This document shows, one piece after another, positions 9,090 to 17,694 of a stretch of 64,000 bases of DNA. The stretch comes from Isoptericola croceus. GTDB taxonomy: Bacteria > Actinomycetota > Actinomycetes > Actinomycetales > Cellulomonadaceae. Location of the stretch: positions 1-64,000 of the forward strand of contig NZ_JARLLG010000010.1 of assembly GCF_029382255.1 (NCBI RefSeq), in the 5' to 3' direction. A model generated the notes under the pieces. The model was not told where the DNA came from. It did no database searches and saw only the letters and a program-made list of their open reading frames with translations. Numbering within the stretch: position 1 is the stretch's first letter; every line of letters begins with the position of its first letter. The position numbers and the translations under genes were made by a program.

Positions 9090-10109
9090 CTAGATGATCG
9101 ATGTGCCGCGGGCGCGCTTGGCGACCGCGTTGGCCGCCACGAGCAGGAGGACCGAGATCAGGCTCTTGAGCATGCCGATCGCGGTGGCCATCGAGAGGCT
9201 GTTGCCCGTGATGCCGATGTTGTAGACGTACAGATCCAGGACCTGGATGTACTCCTTGTTGAACGCGTTCTGGAACACGTAGAACTGCTCCATGCCGTTG
9301 TTGAGCATGTTGGCGATGGACAGCACCAGCAGGACCACGTACGTGGGCATCAGCTGCGGGAAGGTGATGTACCGCATGATCTGGAAGCGGCCCGCGCCGT
9401 CGATCCGCGCCGACTCGTACAGTGCGGGGTCGATCGCGGTGATGGCCGCGAGGTACAGGATCGCGCCCCAGCCGAGGCCCTTCCACAGGCTCCAGAGGAG
9501 CATCGTCAGCCACACGTGCTGGTCCGTGTCGAGGAACTTGATCGGTGCGGTGATGATGCCCCAGTCGTGCAGGACCGAGTTCACCAGCCCTGTGGTCGAG
9601 AAGAGCGAGAACGCGATCATGTAGACGAGCACCCACGAGATGAAGTTCGGGAGCGTCGTGAGGGTCTGGACGGAGTTCCGGAACCAGGGCGCGCGGATCT
9701 CGTTGAGCAGCATCGCGAAGAACACGGGAAGCAGCGACGTGGCGAAACCCAGGAAGCTCATCGCGAGCGTGTTCGTCAGCACCTGCCCGATCTGGCGGAG
9801 CTGGGTCGGGGAGGACACGAGCATCTCGAACCACTGGAGGCCCACGAACTCGCTGCCGCTCATGCCGAGCGCAGGGCGGTAGTCGTAGAACGAGGTGACC
9901 CAGCCCGCGAGCGGCAGGTAGGAGAACAGGAACACCAGGATCAGGAACGGCAGGATCAGCAGGAACATCGTCTTCGACGACTTCGTGCTCTTGACCTGTC
10001 GCCGGGACTCTCGAGCGCGTCCACGCTTGTCGGGGTCGGCGCGCAGCTCCCCGGGCGCGACCACGGCCGCTGCCCTGGTCGACGTCGACGTTCCTTGGGT
10101 GAGGCTCAC
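9090..10109 (-). CDS. LplB-type ABC sugar permease
   Basis: A 339-residue permease with a basic cytoplasmic N-terminus, six hydrophobic segments (first: MFLLILPFLILVFLFSYLPL) and the coupling loop YESARIDGAGRFQIMRYITF. This is the LplB/YteP partner of the neighbouring LplC-type gene. It is the first gene of the operon, with a GTG start preceded by GAGGGAG. Operator site 2 lies 44 nt upstream, so expression should follow the LacI repressor encoded just behind it. Confidence 0.9.
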   Translation of the reverse strand: MSLTQGTSTSTRAAAVVAPGELRADPDKRGRARESRRQVKSTKSSKTMFLLILPFLILVFLFSYLPLAGWVTSFYDYRPALGMSGSEFVGLQWFEMLVSSPTQLRQIGQVLTNTLAMSFLGFATSLLPVFFAMLLNEIRAPWFRNSVQTLTTLPNFISWVLVYMIAFSLFSTTGLVNSVLHDWGIITAPIKFLDTDQHVWLTMLLWSLWKGLGWGAILYLAAITAIDPALYESARIDGAGRFQIMRYITFPQLMPTYVVLLVLSIANMLNNGMEQFYVFQNAFNKEYIQVLDLYVYNIGITGNSLSMATAIGMLKSLISVLLLVAANAVAKRARGTSII

Positions 10110-10152
10110 CTGTCACTCCCTCGTGATGGATCGGCGCCTGGACGGCCATTCG

Positions 10153-10166
10153 TCGAAGCGCTTCGA
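10153..10166. promoter_or_regulatory. LacI-family operator, site 2
   Basis: A second exact copy of TCGAAGCGCTTCGA, placed between the candidate minus-strand promoter (10171-10198) and the GTG of the first permease gene. It lies downstream of the end of the lacI gene, so it belongs to the transporter operon. Confidence 0.88.
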
Positions 10167-10170
10167 CTTT

Positions 10171-10198
10171 GATATCACCGCGGGCCGTCGTCGCGCAA
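10171..10198 (-). promoter_or_regulatory. Promoter of the lplBC-binding protein operon
   Basis: Read on the minus strand, TTGCGC (10198-10193) and GATATC (10176-10171) are separated by 16 nt. The operator begins 4 nt past the -10 box, the same arrangement as at the GH3 and binding-protein promoters. Confidence 0.55.
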
Positions 10199-10275
10199 TG
10201 CTGTCCGTCAGCTGGTTGGCGTCGGCAGGTCAAATCGTTACCGAGACGTGTCCCCCGGACCGGGGGGCGACCGGG

Positions 10276-11259
10276 TCAGTCGCGCGCGGTCAGGACCGGG
10301 GCCAGCAGGCGGGACTCGGCCGGCTGCTTACTCTCGAGCCGAGAGAGGACCATGTCGACGGCGACGCCGCCGATGACCTCGCCGGGTATGTCGATGCTGG
10401 TGAGGGGCACGGACTGTGCCATCGCGACCGCCGTCGGGCACAGGGCGACCACCGAGACGTCCTCGGGCACGCGGAGCCCACGCTCCGCCAGCCTGCCGAG
10501 CACGTGGGGGAGTGCCCGCTCGTTGTGGACGAGGAAGCCCGTCGTCCCGGGAGCGCGGCCCAGGACGGCGTCGACGGCCCGCCGCGCGCCGTCGGGAGTG
10601 GTCTCGCAGGCCTCGACCTCGGCGGCGAGCGAGCGTTCGGCACGGGTGTGCCGGAACCCACGGATCACCCGGTCGGCGTAGCTCGTGTGCCGCGCCATGA
10701 CCTCCGGCGGCGGTCCCAGCAGAGCGATCTCTCGATGGCCCGCGCCGGCGAGGTGGGCGGCGCCGAGCCTTCCGGCCGCCTCGAAGTCGAGGTCTACGCA
10801 GCTGAGCCCGGCGGGATCGCGGGGGAGGCCGATGAGCACGGTCGGCTGACGCAGGCCGCGCAGGATCGGGATGCGGGGGTCGTCCGCCTCGACGTCCATC
10901 ACGATGATCGCGTCCACCATCGACCCGGCAGCCACCCGTTCCAGCCCACCAGCGTCGTCCTGCGTCAGGAGCAGGACGTCGTGATCCGCCTGGCGGGCGT
11001 GCGTCACGACGCCGGTGACGAACTGCATGACGACCGAGACATCTACCCCGGCGCGCAGCGGCACCATGAGGCCGATGACGTTCGTCCGGCTGGAGGCGAG
11101 GGCGCGCGCGCCCGCGTGGGGGCGGTAGGACAGGTCGGCGATCGCCTGTTCGACCCGCTTGCGGGTCGGCGCCGAGATCGAGCGCTTGCCGGACAGGACG
11201 TAGGAGACGGTCGAGGCAGACACTCCGGCTGCCTTGGCGACGTCCTCGATGGTGGTCAC
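10276..11259 (-). CDS. LacI-family repressor of the glycan regulon
   Basis: A 327-residue LacI/GalR-type repressor. Residues 1-50 form the helix-turn-helix and hinge (TIEDVAKAAGVSASTVSYVL, then SYRPHAGARAL), followed by a periplasmic-binding-protein-like sensor domain. I chose the GTG at 11259: GAGGAG lies 8 nt upstream and translation from there starts exactly at the conserved TTIEDVAKAAGV. The GH95 stop is only 4 nt before this start, so the two are an operon and the repressor should be autoregulated through operator site 3. The only DNA-binding protein within 20 kb of all four TCGAAGCGCTTCGA sites, it is the obvious candidate to bind them. The inducer is unknown. Confidence 0.9.
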   Translation of the reverse strand: MTTIEDVAKAAGVSASTVSYVLSGKRSISAPTRKRVEQAIADLSYRPHAGARALASSRTNVIGLMVPLRAGVDVSVVMQFVTGVVTHARQADHDVLLLTQDDAGGLERVAAGSMVDAIIVMDVEADDPRIPILRGLRQPTVLIGLPRDPAGLSCVDLDFEAAGRLGAAHLAGAGHREIALLGPPPEVMARHTSYADRVIRGFRHTRAERSLAAEVEACETTPDGARRAVDAVLGRAPGTTGFLVHNERALPHVLGRLAERGLRVPEDVSVVALCPTAVAMAQSVPLTSIDIPGEVIGGVAVDMVLSRLESKQPAESRLLAPVLTARD

Positions 11260-11263
11260 TGTC

Positions 11264-13906
11264 TCAGCTCCTCGGGGCAGGGTCGTGGTCCGCACGGTCC
11301 GGTCCGGGCCTCGGGTCGGACACGGTGCGCGGGTCGAAGGTCAAGATATCGCCGGCCGTGACCCGGACCCGGGTCGTACCGGTCTGAGGACCGGGCGAAT
11401 TCTCTCCGGTCCGGGTCTCGGGCCGCCGGATCCCGAGCACGACCTCCACGTCGCGGTCCTTGTGTCCGTGCAGGACGACGCGTTCTGCCCGGGAGTCACG
11501 CCATGTGATGTCCACCGTGAGCCCGCCGCGCGCGTGCAAGCCGGTGACGTCGCCGTCGGGCCAGGCCGGAGGGAGTGCGGGCAGCACGTCCAGGCGGACG
11601 AGGCCGTCGCTCCGGCGGTGCGACTGGAGGAGCAGCTCGGCGATCCCCGCGGTGAGCCCGCAGTTCCCGTCGACCTGGAACGGGGGGTGGGCGCTGAAGA
11701 GGTTCGGGTACAGCCCGCCACGGTGCCCGCCGGCGTCCTCGGCCGGCCGGAGCGCCAGCAGCACCTGCTCGTACGCGCGGTCGGCCCGGCCGAGGCGGGC
11801 CCACAGAGCCAGGCGCCAGGCGAGTGACCACCCTGTCGACTCGCGACCCCGCAGGTCGAGGGTGCGCTCGACGGCCGGTACGAGGTCCGGCGTCGTGGTC
11901 GGGTCCATCGTGCCCAGCGGGAACAGGCCCACCAGATGAGACAGGTGCCGATGGTGCGGCTCTGCCTCGGGCAGGTCGTCGCCCCACTCCAGGAGCTCGC
12001 CCCGTGCTCCGGCCCGCGGGTCCGGCAGCGCGGAGGCGACGGCGGTGAGCTCCGCCACCCACGAGGCGTCGGCACCGAGGGTCGCTGCCGCGTCCCGGCA
12101 CGCGTCGGCCAGCCAGCGGACCAGCACGATGTCCATCGTGGCGTTGCTCGTGACCGCGGCCGGGTGCCCGTCGGGTGCGACGAACCGGTTCTCGGGCGAG
12201 GTCGACGGGCTCGTCCAGGCGCTGACCGGCACGGGGCCGTCGCCGTCCACGGAGCGCTGGACCCAGTCCAGCACGAACTCCGCCGCGCCCTGCAGCGCCG
12301 GCCAGGCGCGGCGCAGCGACTCGAGGGCCGCGGCGTCGTCCGCGCAGAACCGGGCGTGCTCGACCAGGTGCTGGCACAACCAGACCCCGCCCATCGGCCA
12401 CGCGGACCACGAGGCGTCGCCGCGCCCCGCACCGACCGGCGCGGCGTGGCCCCAGGCGTCGGAGTTGTGATGGGCGACCCAGCCGCGAACCCCGTACAGC
12501 CCGTGCGCGACCTGTGCCCCGGGTCCGGCGGCCAGGCGGCGCACGAAGCGCAGGAGCGGCTCGTGGCACTCCGCCAGTCCCGTGGACTCGGCCGCCCAGT
12601 ACGCCATCTGGAGGTTGATGTTCAGCGTGTAGGCGCTGCTCCACGGCCCAGGGAGCCACGGGTTCCAGATCCCCTGCAGGTTCGCGGGCAGGCCACCCGG
12701 ACGGGACGACGACATCAGCAGGTAGCGGCCGTGATGGAACGCCAGCGCGGCGAGGCCAGGGTCCGGTCGCTCCCCGGCGGCCACGATGCGTCGGTCGGTC
12801 GGCATCCCGGTGGCGTCCTCGGGCGACGGCAGGACCAGGCGGACCCGGTCGTACAGGCGGCGGTGCTCCGCGACGTGCGCCTCGAGCAGGCCCGCGCGCG
12901 CGGTGGGCGCGTCCGCGTCCGGTGCGACGGCGGCGAGCTGGTCGGTGGCCCGCACGACGGCGCTCGCGGCGTCCGGCGTCCCGGGCGGGTCGGTCGTCGC
13001 GGTGGCGAGGAGCAGGACGTGCGTCGTGGCGGGGCCGGTGCGCAGGACGCCACCGGTGACCGTGGCCAGGTCGTCGCCGACGGCCCGGACGGCCACCAGG
13101 CCGCGGCGTCCCTGGGCGGCGTCGTACCGCACGCCACCGGACTCCGGCTCGTGGCCCGGCGGGACGTCGGCCGGAAGGTCGACGACCTGCAGCAGGTCGG
13201 CCGTGCCCTCGAGCGCCGCGCGCATGCCGGCGTCCTCGACCGCCGGGCGCAGCAGGCTGCCGAGACGCACCGTCACCTGGACGGGGCGCGTCGCACGCAC
13301 GGTGTGCACGACCGCCCCGCCGCGCGCGTCGGCCCAGGTCTCCTGGACCACGGTCCCGGTGCCGGCGGACGTCCAGGTGTGGGTCGCGACGCCGGTGCGC
13401 AGGTCGAGCCGTCGGGTGGACGGGACGGAGTCGGTCCCACGGGCCGTGGTGCCGCCGGCACCGGTCGCCTCCGGGGCGGACCCGTCGGGGGCTGCCACCG
13501 TGATGTCCGCCTCGGCGAGTGGCAGGTAGGCCTGCGCCCACGGTGTCTGCAGGTCGGCGAGGAGGCGCTCGGCCGTGCGCACGTCGCCGTCGGCCACCGC
13601 CCGGCGGACGGACTCGAGCCTCTCGGGGCCGGCGGCACGGACGCCCGCGAGAGGGTCCGCGCCGGGTGTGCCGGACCAGGCGGTACCGTCGTTGAGCCAC
13701 AGGTGCTCGGTGCCGGGGCGGCCGGCGCACATCGCGGCTCGGTGGCCGTTCCCGACCGGAAGCGCTTCGACCCAGGCGGACGCAGGGCGCTCGTACCAGA
13801 GCTGGTGGAGGTGGTCCGGCCCGTGGGGGTCGAGGTCGTCCTGGCTGAGGTGGGCAGGGGCTCCGTCGGGTGGTGGGTCGGGGTGGCGGCGCTGGACACC
13901 TGGCAT
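11264..13906 (-). CDS. GH95 alpha-L-fucosidase
   Basis: An 880-residue family 95 glycoside hydrolase without a signal peptide. It has the full inverting machinery described for this family: asparagines N429 and N431 in LNINLQ, the acid E572 in TSPENRF, and the base D746 in FQVDGNCG. These are close in number to the characterised bifidobacterial enzyme. Also visible are LPVGNG and ESTGWSLAWRLALWARLG. Family members remove alpha-1,2-L-fucose (some act on L-galactose); xyloglucan side chains are one known substrate. The ATG at 13906 lies 6 nt after a TAGTCT -10 box on the minus strand, so the mRNA may be leaderless even though GAGGAG fills the gap. Confidence 0.9.
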   Translation of the reverse strand: MPGVQRRHPDPPPDGAPAHLSQDDLDPHGPDHLHQLWYERPASAWVEALPVGNGHRAAMCAGRPGTEHLWLNDGTAWSGTPGADPLAGVRAAGPERLESVRRAVADGDVRTAERLLADLQTPWAQAYLPLAEADITVAAPDGSAPEATGAGGTTARGTDSVPSTRRLDLRTGVATHTWTSAGTGTVVQETWADARGGAVVHTVRATRPVQVTVRLGSLLRPAVEDAGMRAALEGTADLLQVVDLPADVPPGHEPESGGVRYDAAQGRRGLVAVRAVGDDLATVTGGVLRTGPATTHVLLLATATTDPPGTPDAASAVVRATDQLAAVAPDADAPTARAGLLEAHVAEHRRLYDRVRLVLPSPEDATGMPTDRRIVAAGERPDPGLAALAFHHGRYLLMSSSRPGGLPANLQGIWNPWLPGPWSSAYTLNINLQMAYWAAESTGLAECHEPLLRFVRRLAAGPGAQVAHGLYGVRGWVAHHNSDAWGHAAPVGAGRGDASWSAWPMGGVWLCQHLVEHARFCADDAAALESLRRAWPALQGAAEFVLDWVQRSVDGDGPVPVSAWTSPSTSPENRFVAPDGHPAAVTSNATMDIVLVRWLADACRDAAATLGADASWVAELTAVASALPDPRAGARGELLEWGDDLPEAEPHHRHLSHLVGLFPLGTMDPTTTPDLVPAVERTLDLRGRESTGWSLAWRLALWARLGRADRAYEQVLLALRPAEDAGGHRGGLYPNLFSAHPPFQVDGNCGLTAGIAELLLQSHRRSDGLVRLDVLPALPPAWPDGDVTGLHARGGLTVDITWRDSRAERVVLHGHKDRDVEVVLGIRRPETRTGENSPGPQTGTTRVRVTAGDILTFDPRTVSDPRPGPDRADHDPAPRS
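13759..13770. promoter_or_regulatory. Possible auxiliary operator inside GH95
   Basis: GAAGCGCTTCGA, 12 of the 14 operator bases including the whole palindromic core, lies within the first 150 nt of the GH95 coding region, 166 bp from operator site 3. It could serve as an auxiliary site for DNA looping. It also simply encodes the conserved VEALPVG region, so coincidence cannot be excluded. Confidence 0.4.
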
Positions 13907-13912
13907 CTCCTC

Positions 13913-13918
13913 AGACTA
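13913..13918 (-). promoter_or_regulatory. -10 box of the GH95-lacI operon
   Basis: On the minus strand TAGTCT lies 6 nt before the GH95 ATG and 6 nt beyond operator site 3, which would therefore sit between the -35 and -10 regions and block RNA polymerase. The spacing predicts a leaderless transcript. Confidence 0.5.
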
Positions 13919-13924
13919 GCGTGT

Positions 13925-13938
13925 TCGAAGCGCTTCGA
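13925..13938. promoter_or_regulatory. LacI-family operator, site 3 (divergent)
   Basis: A third exact TCGAAGCGCTTCGA in the 141-nt gap between the divergent GH95 and GH42 genes. It can control both directions, 19 nt from the GH95 start and 110 nt from the GH42 start. Confidence 0.88.
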
Positions 13939-14047
13939 TAGGCCTGGGGTGTCATGCCCGGGTAGCGCCTGCGCGGTGTAGCAGCAGGCGCCGAGCGCAC
14001 ACCTGACGGGCACCCTCAGTGCGGTGCCGATCGACGAGGAGGCGACG

Positions 14048-16174
14048 GTGCCGAGCACGGACCACGCGGTGGAGCGGGCGGCCACAGGACCTGCCAGCGC
14101 CCCGGGTGGTGACACCGCGGGACGCTTCGCAGCGCTCACCGCCGACCTCGGGATCCTCTACGGCGGCGACTACAACCCCGAGCAGTGGGACCGGGCGACG
14201 TGGCGCGACGATGTGCGCCTCATGGGCGAGGCCGGCGTCAACCTGGTCACCGTCGGGGTGTTCTCCTGGGCACGCTACGAGCCGCGCCCCGGGGTGCGTG
14301 ACTTCGACTGGCTCGACGAGGTCCTCGACCTGCTGCACGCGGGGGGCATCGCGGTGGACCTCGCGACACCGACCGCCTCGCCGCCGCCGTGGCTAGGTCG
14401 GCTCCACCCGGACACGCTGCCCGTCGACGCCGACGGCGTGCGGCTCGTGGCCGGGTCGCGCAACCAGTTCAGCCCGGCCTCGCGGGTCTACCGTCAGCAC
14501 GCGCTGGCGATCACGCGCGACCTCGTGGCGCGGTACGCCGACCACCCCGGCGTGCGGATGTGGCACGTCGGCAACGAGCTCGGCCAGATCTGCTACGGCG
14601 ACGAGTCCGCGGCCGAGTTCCGCCGCTGGCTGCGTGCGCGCTACGGGACGATCGGGGCGCTCAACGAGGCCTGGGCCACCACGGTCTGGTCCCAGCGCTA
14701 CGCCGACTTCGCCGAGATCCTGCCGCCGCGACGCATGCCGTACCACGTCAACCCGTCGCAGGCGCTCGACTTCCGCCGCTACTCCTCGGACCAGCTCCGC
14801 ACCCTGTACCGGGAACAGCGTGAGGCGATCCGCGCGGTCGACGCCTCCCGCCCCGTGACCACCAACCTCATGGGCTTCTTCGCCCTGGCCGACTACTGGT
14901 CCTGGGCCGGCGAGCTCGACGTGATCGCGGACGACGCCTACCCGGATCCCGGCGACCCCCGGGCCCCGGCCGACGCCGCGCTGACGTGCGACCTCATGCG
15001 GTCCCTCGGCGGCGGTGCCCCGTGGATGCTGATGGAGGCCGCGGTGGGGGCCGTGAGCTGGCGGGACCACAACCTGCCCAAGTCGCCCGAGCGGTCGCGC
15101 CTGGAGGCGGTCCAGGCGGTCGCGCGCGGAGCCGACGGCGTCTGCTACTTCCAGTGGCGTGCCGCGCGGGCCGGCGCCGAGCGGTTCCACTCGGCGATGC
15201 TGCCGCACGCCGGGGCGGACACCCGTGTGCACGACGGCGTGCGCCGCGTCGGCGGCGACCTGGCGCGGCTGCGGGGCGTCGTCGGGGAGCGGGTCGCGGC
15301 GCGCGTCGCGATGCTCTTCGACTGGGAGTCGTGGTGGGCGGCCGAGGAGCAGGCCGGGCCCACGCGGCGGCTGCGGACGCTGGACCAGCTCCGCGCCTGG
15401 TACCGGGTGTTGTGGGACGCCGGCGTCGCCGTGGACCTCGCGCGGCCGGACGCGGACCTGACCGGGTACGACGTGATCCTCGTGCCGCAGTCGTACCTGC
15501 TCCCGACCGGTGCGGCCACGGCCCTCACGGAGGCGGTCGCGCGTGGCGCGAGCGTCGTCGTCGGACCCTTCACCGGGGTGGCCGACGAGAACGCGCACGT
15601 GCGGACCGGGCGCTTCCCCGTCCTGCTGCGCGACCTGCTCGGCGTCAGCGGGGAGGAGTGGGTGCCCCTGCCCGACGACGGGGTGCCGCTCGTGCTCGAC
15701 GAGCGATGGCCGGGCGCGGGCGGCCGGGGCGTGCCGGACGCCGGCGGTGTCGGGGGCGCTGCCGGCCCCCGTGCGTCAGTCCTCGGAGAGCTCCTGCGCG
15801 CCGACGGGGCAACGGTCCTGGCGACGTTCGCCGACGGGCATCTCGCCGGCGGTGCCGCGGTGACGCGGGTCGTGCGCGGTGCGGGGGTGGTCTGGTATGT
15901 CGGCACGGTGCTCCCGGAGCCGTTGCTGCGGGACGTCCTGGTCGAGGCGCTGGACCGTGCCGCGGTGTCGGGTGCGATCGAGGGGACCTCCGGTGCGAGC
16001 GGGGTTGAAGCGATTCACCGTGGCGATACCCTGTTCGTCCTCAACCACTCGAGCGAGTCCGTCCAGGTCCGGCTCGACACGCCGGCGGTCGACCTGCTGA
16101 GCGGTCTCACCTGGACGGACGTCGTCGTCGTTCCTGGTGGCGATGCGGTCGCGCTGGTGCCGCCGCCCGCCTGA
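14048..16174 (+). CDS. GH42 beta-galactosidase
   Basis: A 708-residue family 42 beta-galactosidase, without a signal peptide. The barrel begins ILYGGDYNPEQW. The acid/base is E177 (WHVGNELG), the nucleophile is E330 (WMLMEAAVG), followed by the family signature YFQWRAARAGAERFHSAMLP. The trimerisation and C-terminal domains are present, so it is full length. I chose the GTG at 14048 because GAGGAGG lies 5 nt upstream; an earlier in-frame GTG at 14024 has no such site. In the inferred xyloglucan scheme it would take beta-galactose off xylose side chains, though GH42 enzymes often act on galacto-oligosaccharides. Confidence 0.9.
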   Translation: MPSTDHAVERAATGPASAPGGDTAGRFAALTADLGILYGGDYNPEQWDRATWRDDVRLMGEAGVNLVTVGVFSWARYEPRPGVRDFDWLDEVLDLLHAGGIAVDLATPTASPPPWLGRLHPDTLPVDADGVRLVAGSRNQFSPASRVYRQHALAITRDLVARYADHPGVRMWHVGNELGQICYGDESAAEFRRWLRARYGTIGALNEAWATTVWSQRYADFAEILPPRRMPYHVNPSQALDFRRYSSDQLRTLYREQREAIRAVDASRPVTTNLMGFFALADYWSWAGELDVIADDAYPDPGDPRAPADAALTCDLMRSLGGGAPWMLMEAAVGAVSWRDHNLPKSPERSRLEAVQAVARGADGVCYFQWRAARAGAERFHSAMLPHAGADTRVHDGVRRVGGDLARLRGVVGERVAARVAMLFDWESWWAAEEQAGPTRRLRTLDQLRAWYRVLWDAGVAVDLARPDADLTGYDVILVPQSYLLPTGAATALTEAVARGASVVVGPFTGVADENAHVRTGRFPVLLRDLLGVSGEEWVPLPDDGVPLVLDERWPGAGGRGVPDAGGVGGAAGPRASVLGELLRADGATVLATFADGHLAGGAAVTRVVRGAGVVWYVGTVLPEPLLRDVLVEALDRAAVSGAIEGTSGASGVEAIHRGDTLFVLNHSSESVQVRLDTPAVDLLSGLTWTDVVVVPGGDAVALVPPPA

Positions 16175-16198
16175 GGGCGCCCGGGGCCGGAAGCGACC

Positions 16199-16227
16199 TT
16201 GACTCGCTCGCCCTGCTCGCTGATACT
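16199..16227 (+). promoter_or_regulatory. Promoter of the second ABC-GH31-GH1 operon
   Basis: TTGACT at 16199-16204 and GATACT at 16222-16227 with a 17-nt spacer, the best sigma-70-type promoter in the window. Operator site 4 starts 7 nt downstream and covers the expected start point. Confidence 0.75.
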
Positions 16228-16233
16228 CGATCA

Positions 16234-16247
16234 TCGAAGCGCTTCGA
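16234..16247. promoter_or_regulatory. LacI-family operator, site 4
   Basis: A fourth exact copy of TCGAAGCGCTTCGA, directly downstream of a near-consensus promoter and 49 nt before the binding-protein start. Confidence 0.9.
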
Positions 16248-16295
16248 CGATGCCGTAGCGCACTCCGGTTCAGCCGGACTCGACGAGGAGGACCG

Positions 16296-17621
16296 ATGAG
16301 ATACCGCACCCGCAAGATGTCGACGACCGCCGCACTGGTGGTGCTGCCCCTGGCCGCCCTGACGGCCTGTGTCGGCGGGGGTGGTGGCGCCGACCCGGCC
16401 ACCGGTGGCGACACCGACGACGAGACGCTCACCATCTGGCACTACGAGAACGACGACTCCGCGATGGGTCAGGCGTGGGCCGAGGCGATCGAGATCTTCG
16501 AGGCCGAGCACCCCGACGTCACGGTCGACGTCGAGAAGCAGACCTTCGAGCAGATCCAGAAGAACGCCAAGATCGTCCTCACGGGCGACGACGTCCCCGA
16601 CGTCATGGAGTACAACAAGGGCAACGCGACCGCGGGCCAGCTCGCCTCCCAGGGCCTGCTCACCCCGCTGACCGACGTCGCCGAGGAGAAGGGCTGGGCC
16701 GACAAGCTTCCCGGCTCGCTCCAGACCACGGCCAGGTACGACGAGTCCGGCCTCATGGGCTCGGGCGAGTGGTACGGCGTACCCAACTACGGCGAGTTCG
16801 TCGGCGTGTACTACAACAAGGACATGTTCGCCGAGCACGGCCTCGAGGTACCGACGACGCTCGAGGAGCTCGAGCAGGTCCTGGCGGCCTTCGAGAAGGA
16901 GGGCATCACGCCGCTCGCCGAGGCCGGCGCCGAGTATCCCCTGGGCCAGCTCTGGTACGAGCTGGTGCTCGCGAACTCCGAGCGGGGCTTCGTCGACCAG
17001 TACCAGCTCTTCGAGGGCGACGTCGACTTCCACGGCCCGGAGATGACCGCCGCGACCGAGAAGCTCGACGAGTGGATCAAGGCCGGCTACGTCGCCAACG
17101 ACTCGGCCGCGCTCACGGCGGAGGACATGGGCGTGTCGTTCATCAACGGCACCTACCCGATGATGGTGTCGGGCTCGTGGTGGTTCGGTCGGTTGGTCGC
17201 GGAGATGGAGGACGACTGGGGTCAGTTCAACTTCCCCGGCAACCAGCTCCACGCCGGCTCGTCCGGCAACGTGTGGGTCGTCCCCACGAACGCGGACTCG
17301 AAGTCGCTCGCCGCTGAGTTCATCGACATCACGCTGCGCCCCGAGGTGCAGGAGGTGTTCGCGCAGACCGGCGGCCTGCCCGTGGCCGGTGACGCCTCGA
17401 CGATCGAGGACGAGCGGACCAAGGAGCTCACGGAGAACTTCCAGGCGATCCTCGACGCGGACGGTCTCGCGTACTACCCCGACTGGCCGGTGCCGGGCTA
17501 CTACGACGTCGTCGTGAGCCAGCTCCAGTCGCTCGTGAACCAGTCCAAGTCGCCGTCCGAGGTGCTCGACGGCCTCGAGTCGGCGTACGTCGACGGCAAG
17601 GCCGACCTGCTGGGCAGCTGA
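16296..17621 (+). CDS. CUT1 sugar-binding lipoprotein
   Basis: A 441-residue extracellular solute-binding protein. The signal peptide ends in the lipobox LTAC (about residues 22-25), followed by a Gly-rich linker. The fold signature is seen in LTIWHYENDDS, IFEAEHPDVTVDVEK, VPDVMEYNKGNATAGQLA and WYGVPNYGEFVGVYYNKDMF. First gene of an operon with two permeases, GH31 and GH1, so its ligand is probably a xylosylated gluco-oligosaccharide such as a xyloglucan fragment (inference). RBS is GAGGA with an ATG start. Confidence 0.9.
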   Translation: MRYRTRKMSTTAALVVLPLAALTACVGGGGGADPATGGDTDDETLTIWHYENDDSAMGQAWAEAIEIFEAEHPDVTVDVEKQTFEQIQKNAKIVLTGDDVPDVMEYNKGNATAGQLASQGLLTPLTDVAEEKGWADKLPGSLQTTARYDESGLMGSGEWYGVPNYGEFVGVYYNKDMFAEHGLEVPTTLEELEQVLAAFEKEGITPLAEAGAEYPLGQLWYELVLANSERGFVDQYQLFEGDVDFHGPEMTAATEKLDEWIKAGYVANDSAALTAEDMGVSFINGTYPMMVSGSWWFGRLVAEMEDDWGQFNFPGNQLHAGSSGNVWVVPTNADSKSLAAEFIDITLRPEVQEVFAQTGGLPVAGDASTIEDERTKELTENFQAILDADGLAYYPDWPVPGYYDVVVSQLQSLVNQSKSPSEVLDGLESAYVDGKADLLGS

Positions 17622-17627
17622 CGCCGC

Positions 17628-17662
17628 GGCGGGGTGCCGGGCGTATGCCCGGCGCCCCCGCC
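17628..17662 (+). other. Intercistronic hairpin after the binding-protein gene
   Basis: GGCGGGGTGCCGGGC, a GTAT loop, and its complement with one bulged C and one G-U pair, starting 6 nt after the binding-protein stop. Such hairpins often protect the upstream message or partly stop transcription, giving more binding protein than permease. A similar one follows the mannan binding-protein gene at 43952. Confidence 0.65.
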
Positions 17663-17694
17663 ACCGGTCCCAGCACCTGAAGAGGAGCTCGAAG

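Noticed and set aside
6303-10172. A very long open plus-strand frame (about 1,290 codons) opposite the lplBC/binding-protein operon.
   Set aside because: It is rich in His/Arg/Val/Glu, has no recognisable domain, and mirrors three clear minus-strand ABC genes; it results from high GC at third positions.
13936-13981. An open plus-strand frame running antisense through GH95 to 13981.
   Set aside because: Composition is Arg/Gly/Val-rich without motifs, while the minus strand has the full GH95 catalytic set.
16003-16018. TTGAAGCGATTCA inside the GH42 gene as a further LacI operator.
   Set aside because: The core palindrome is broken (GCGA instead of GCGC) and the site is at the 3' end of a coding region; no promoter nearby.
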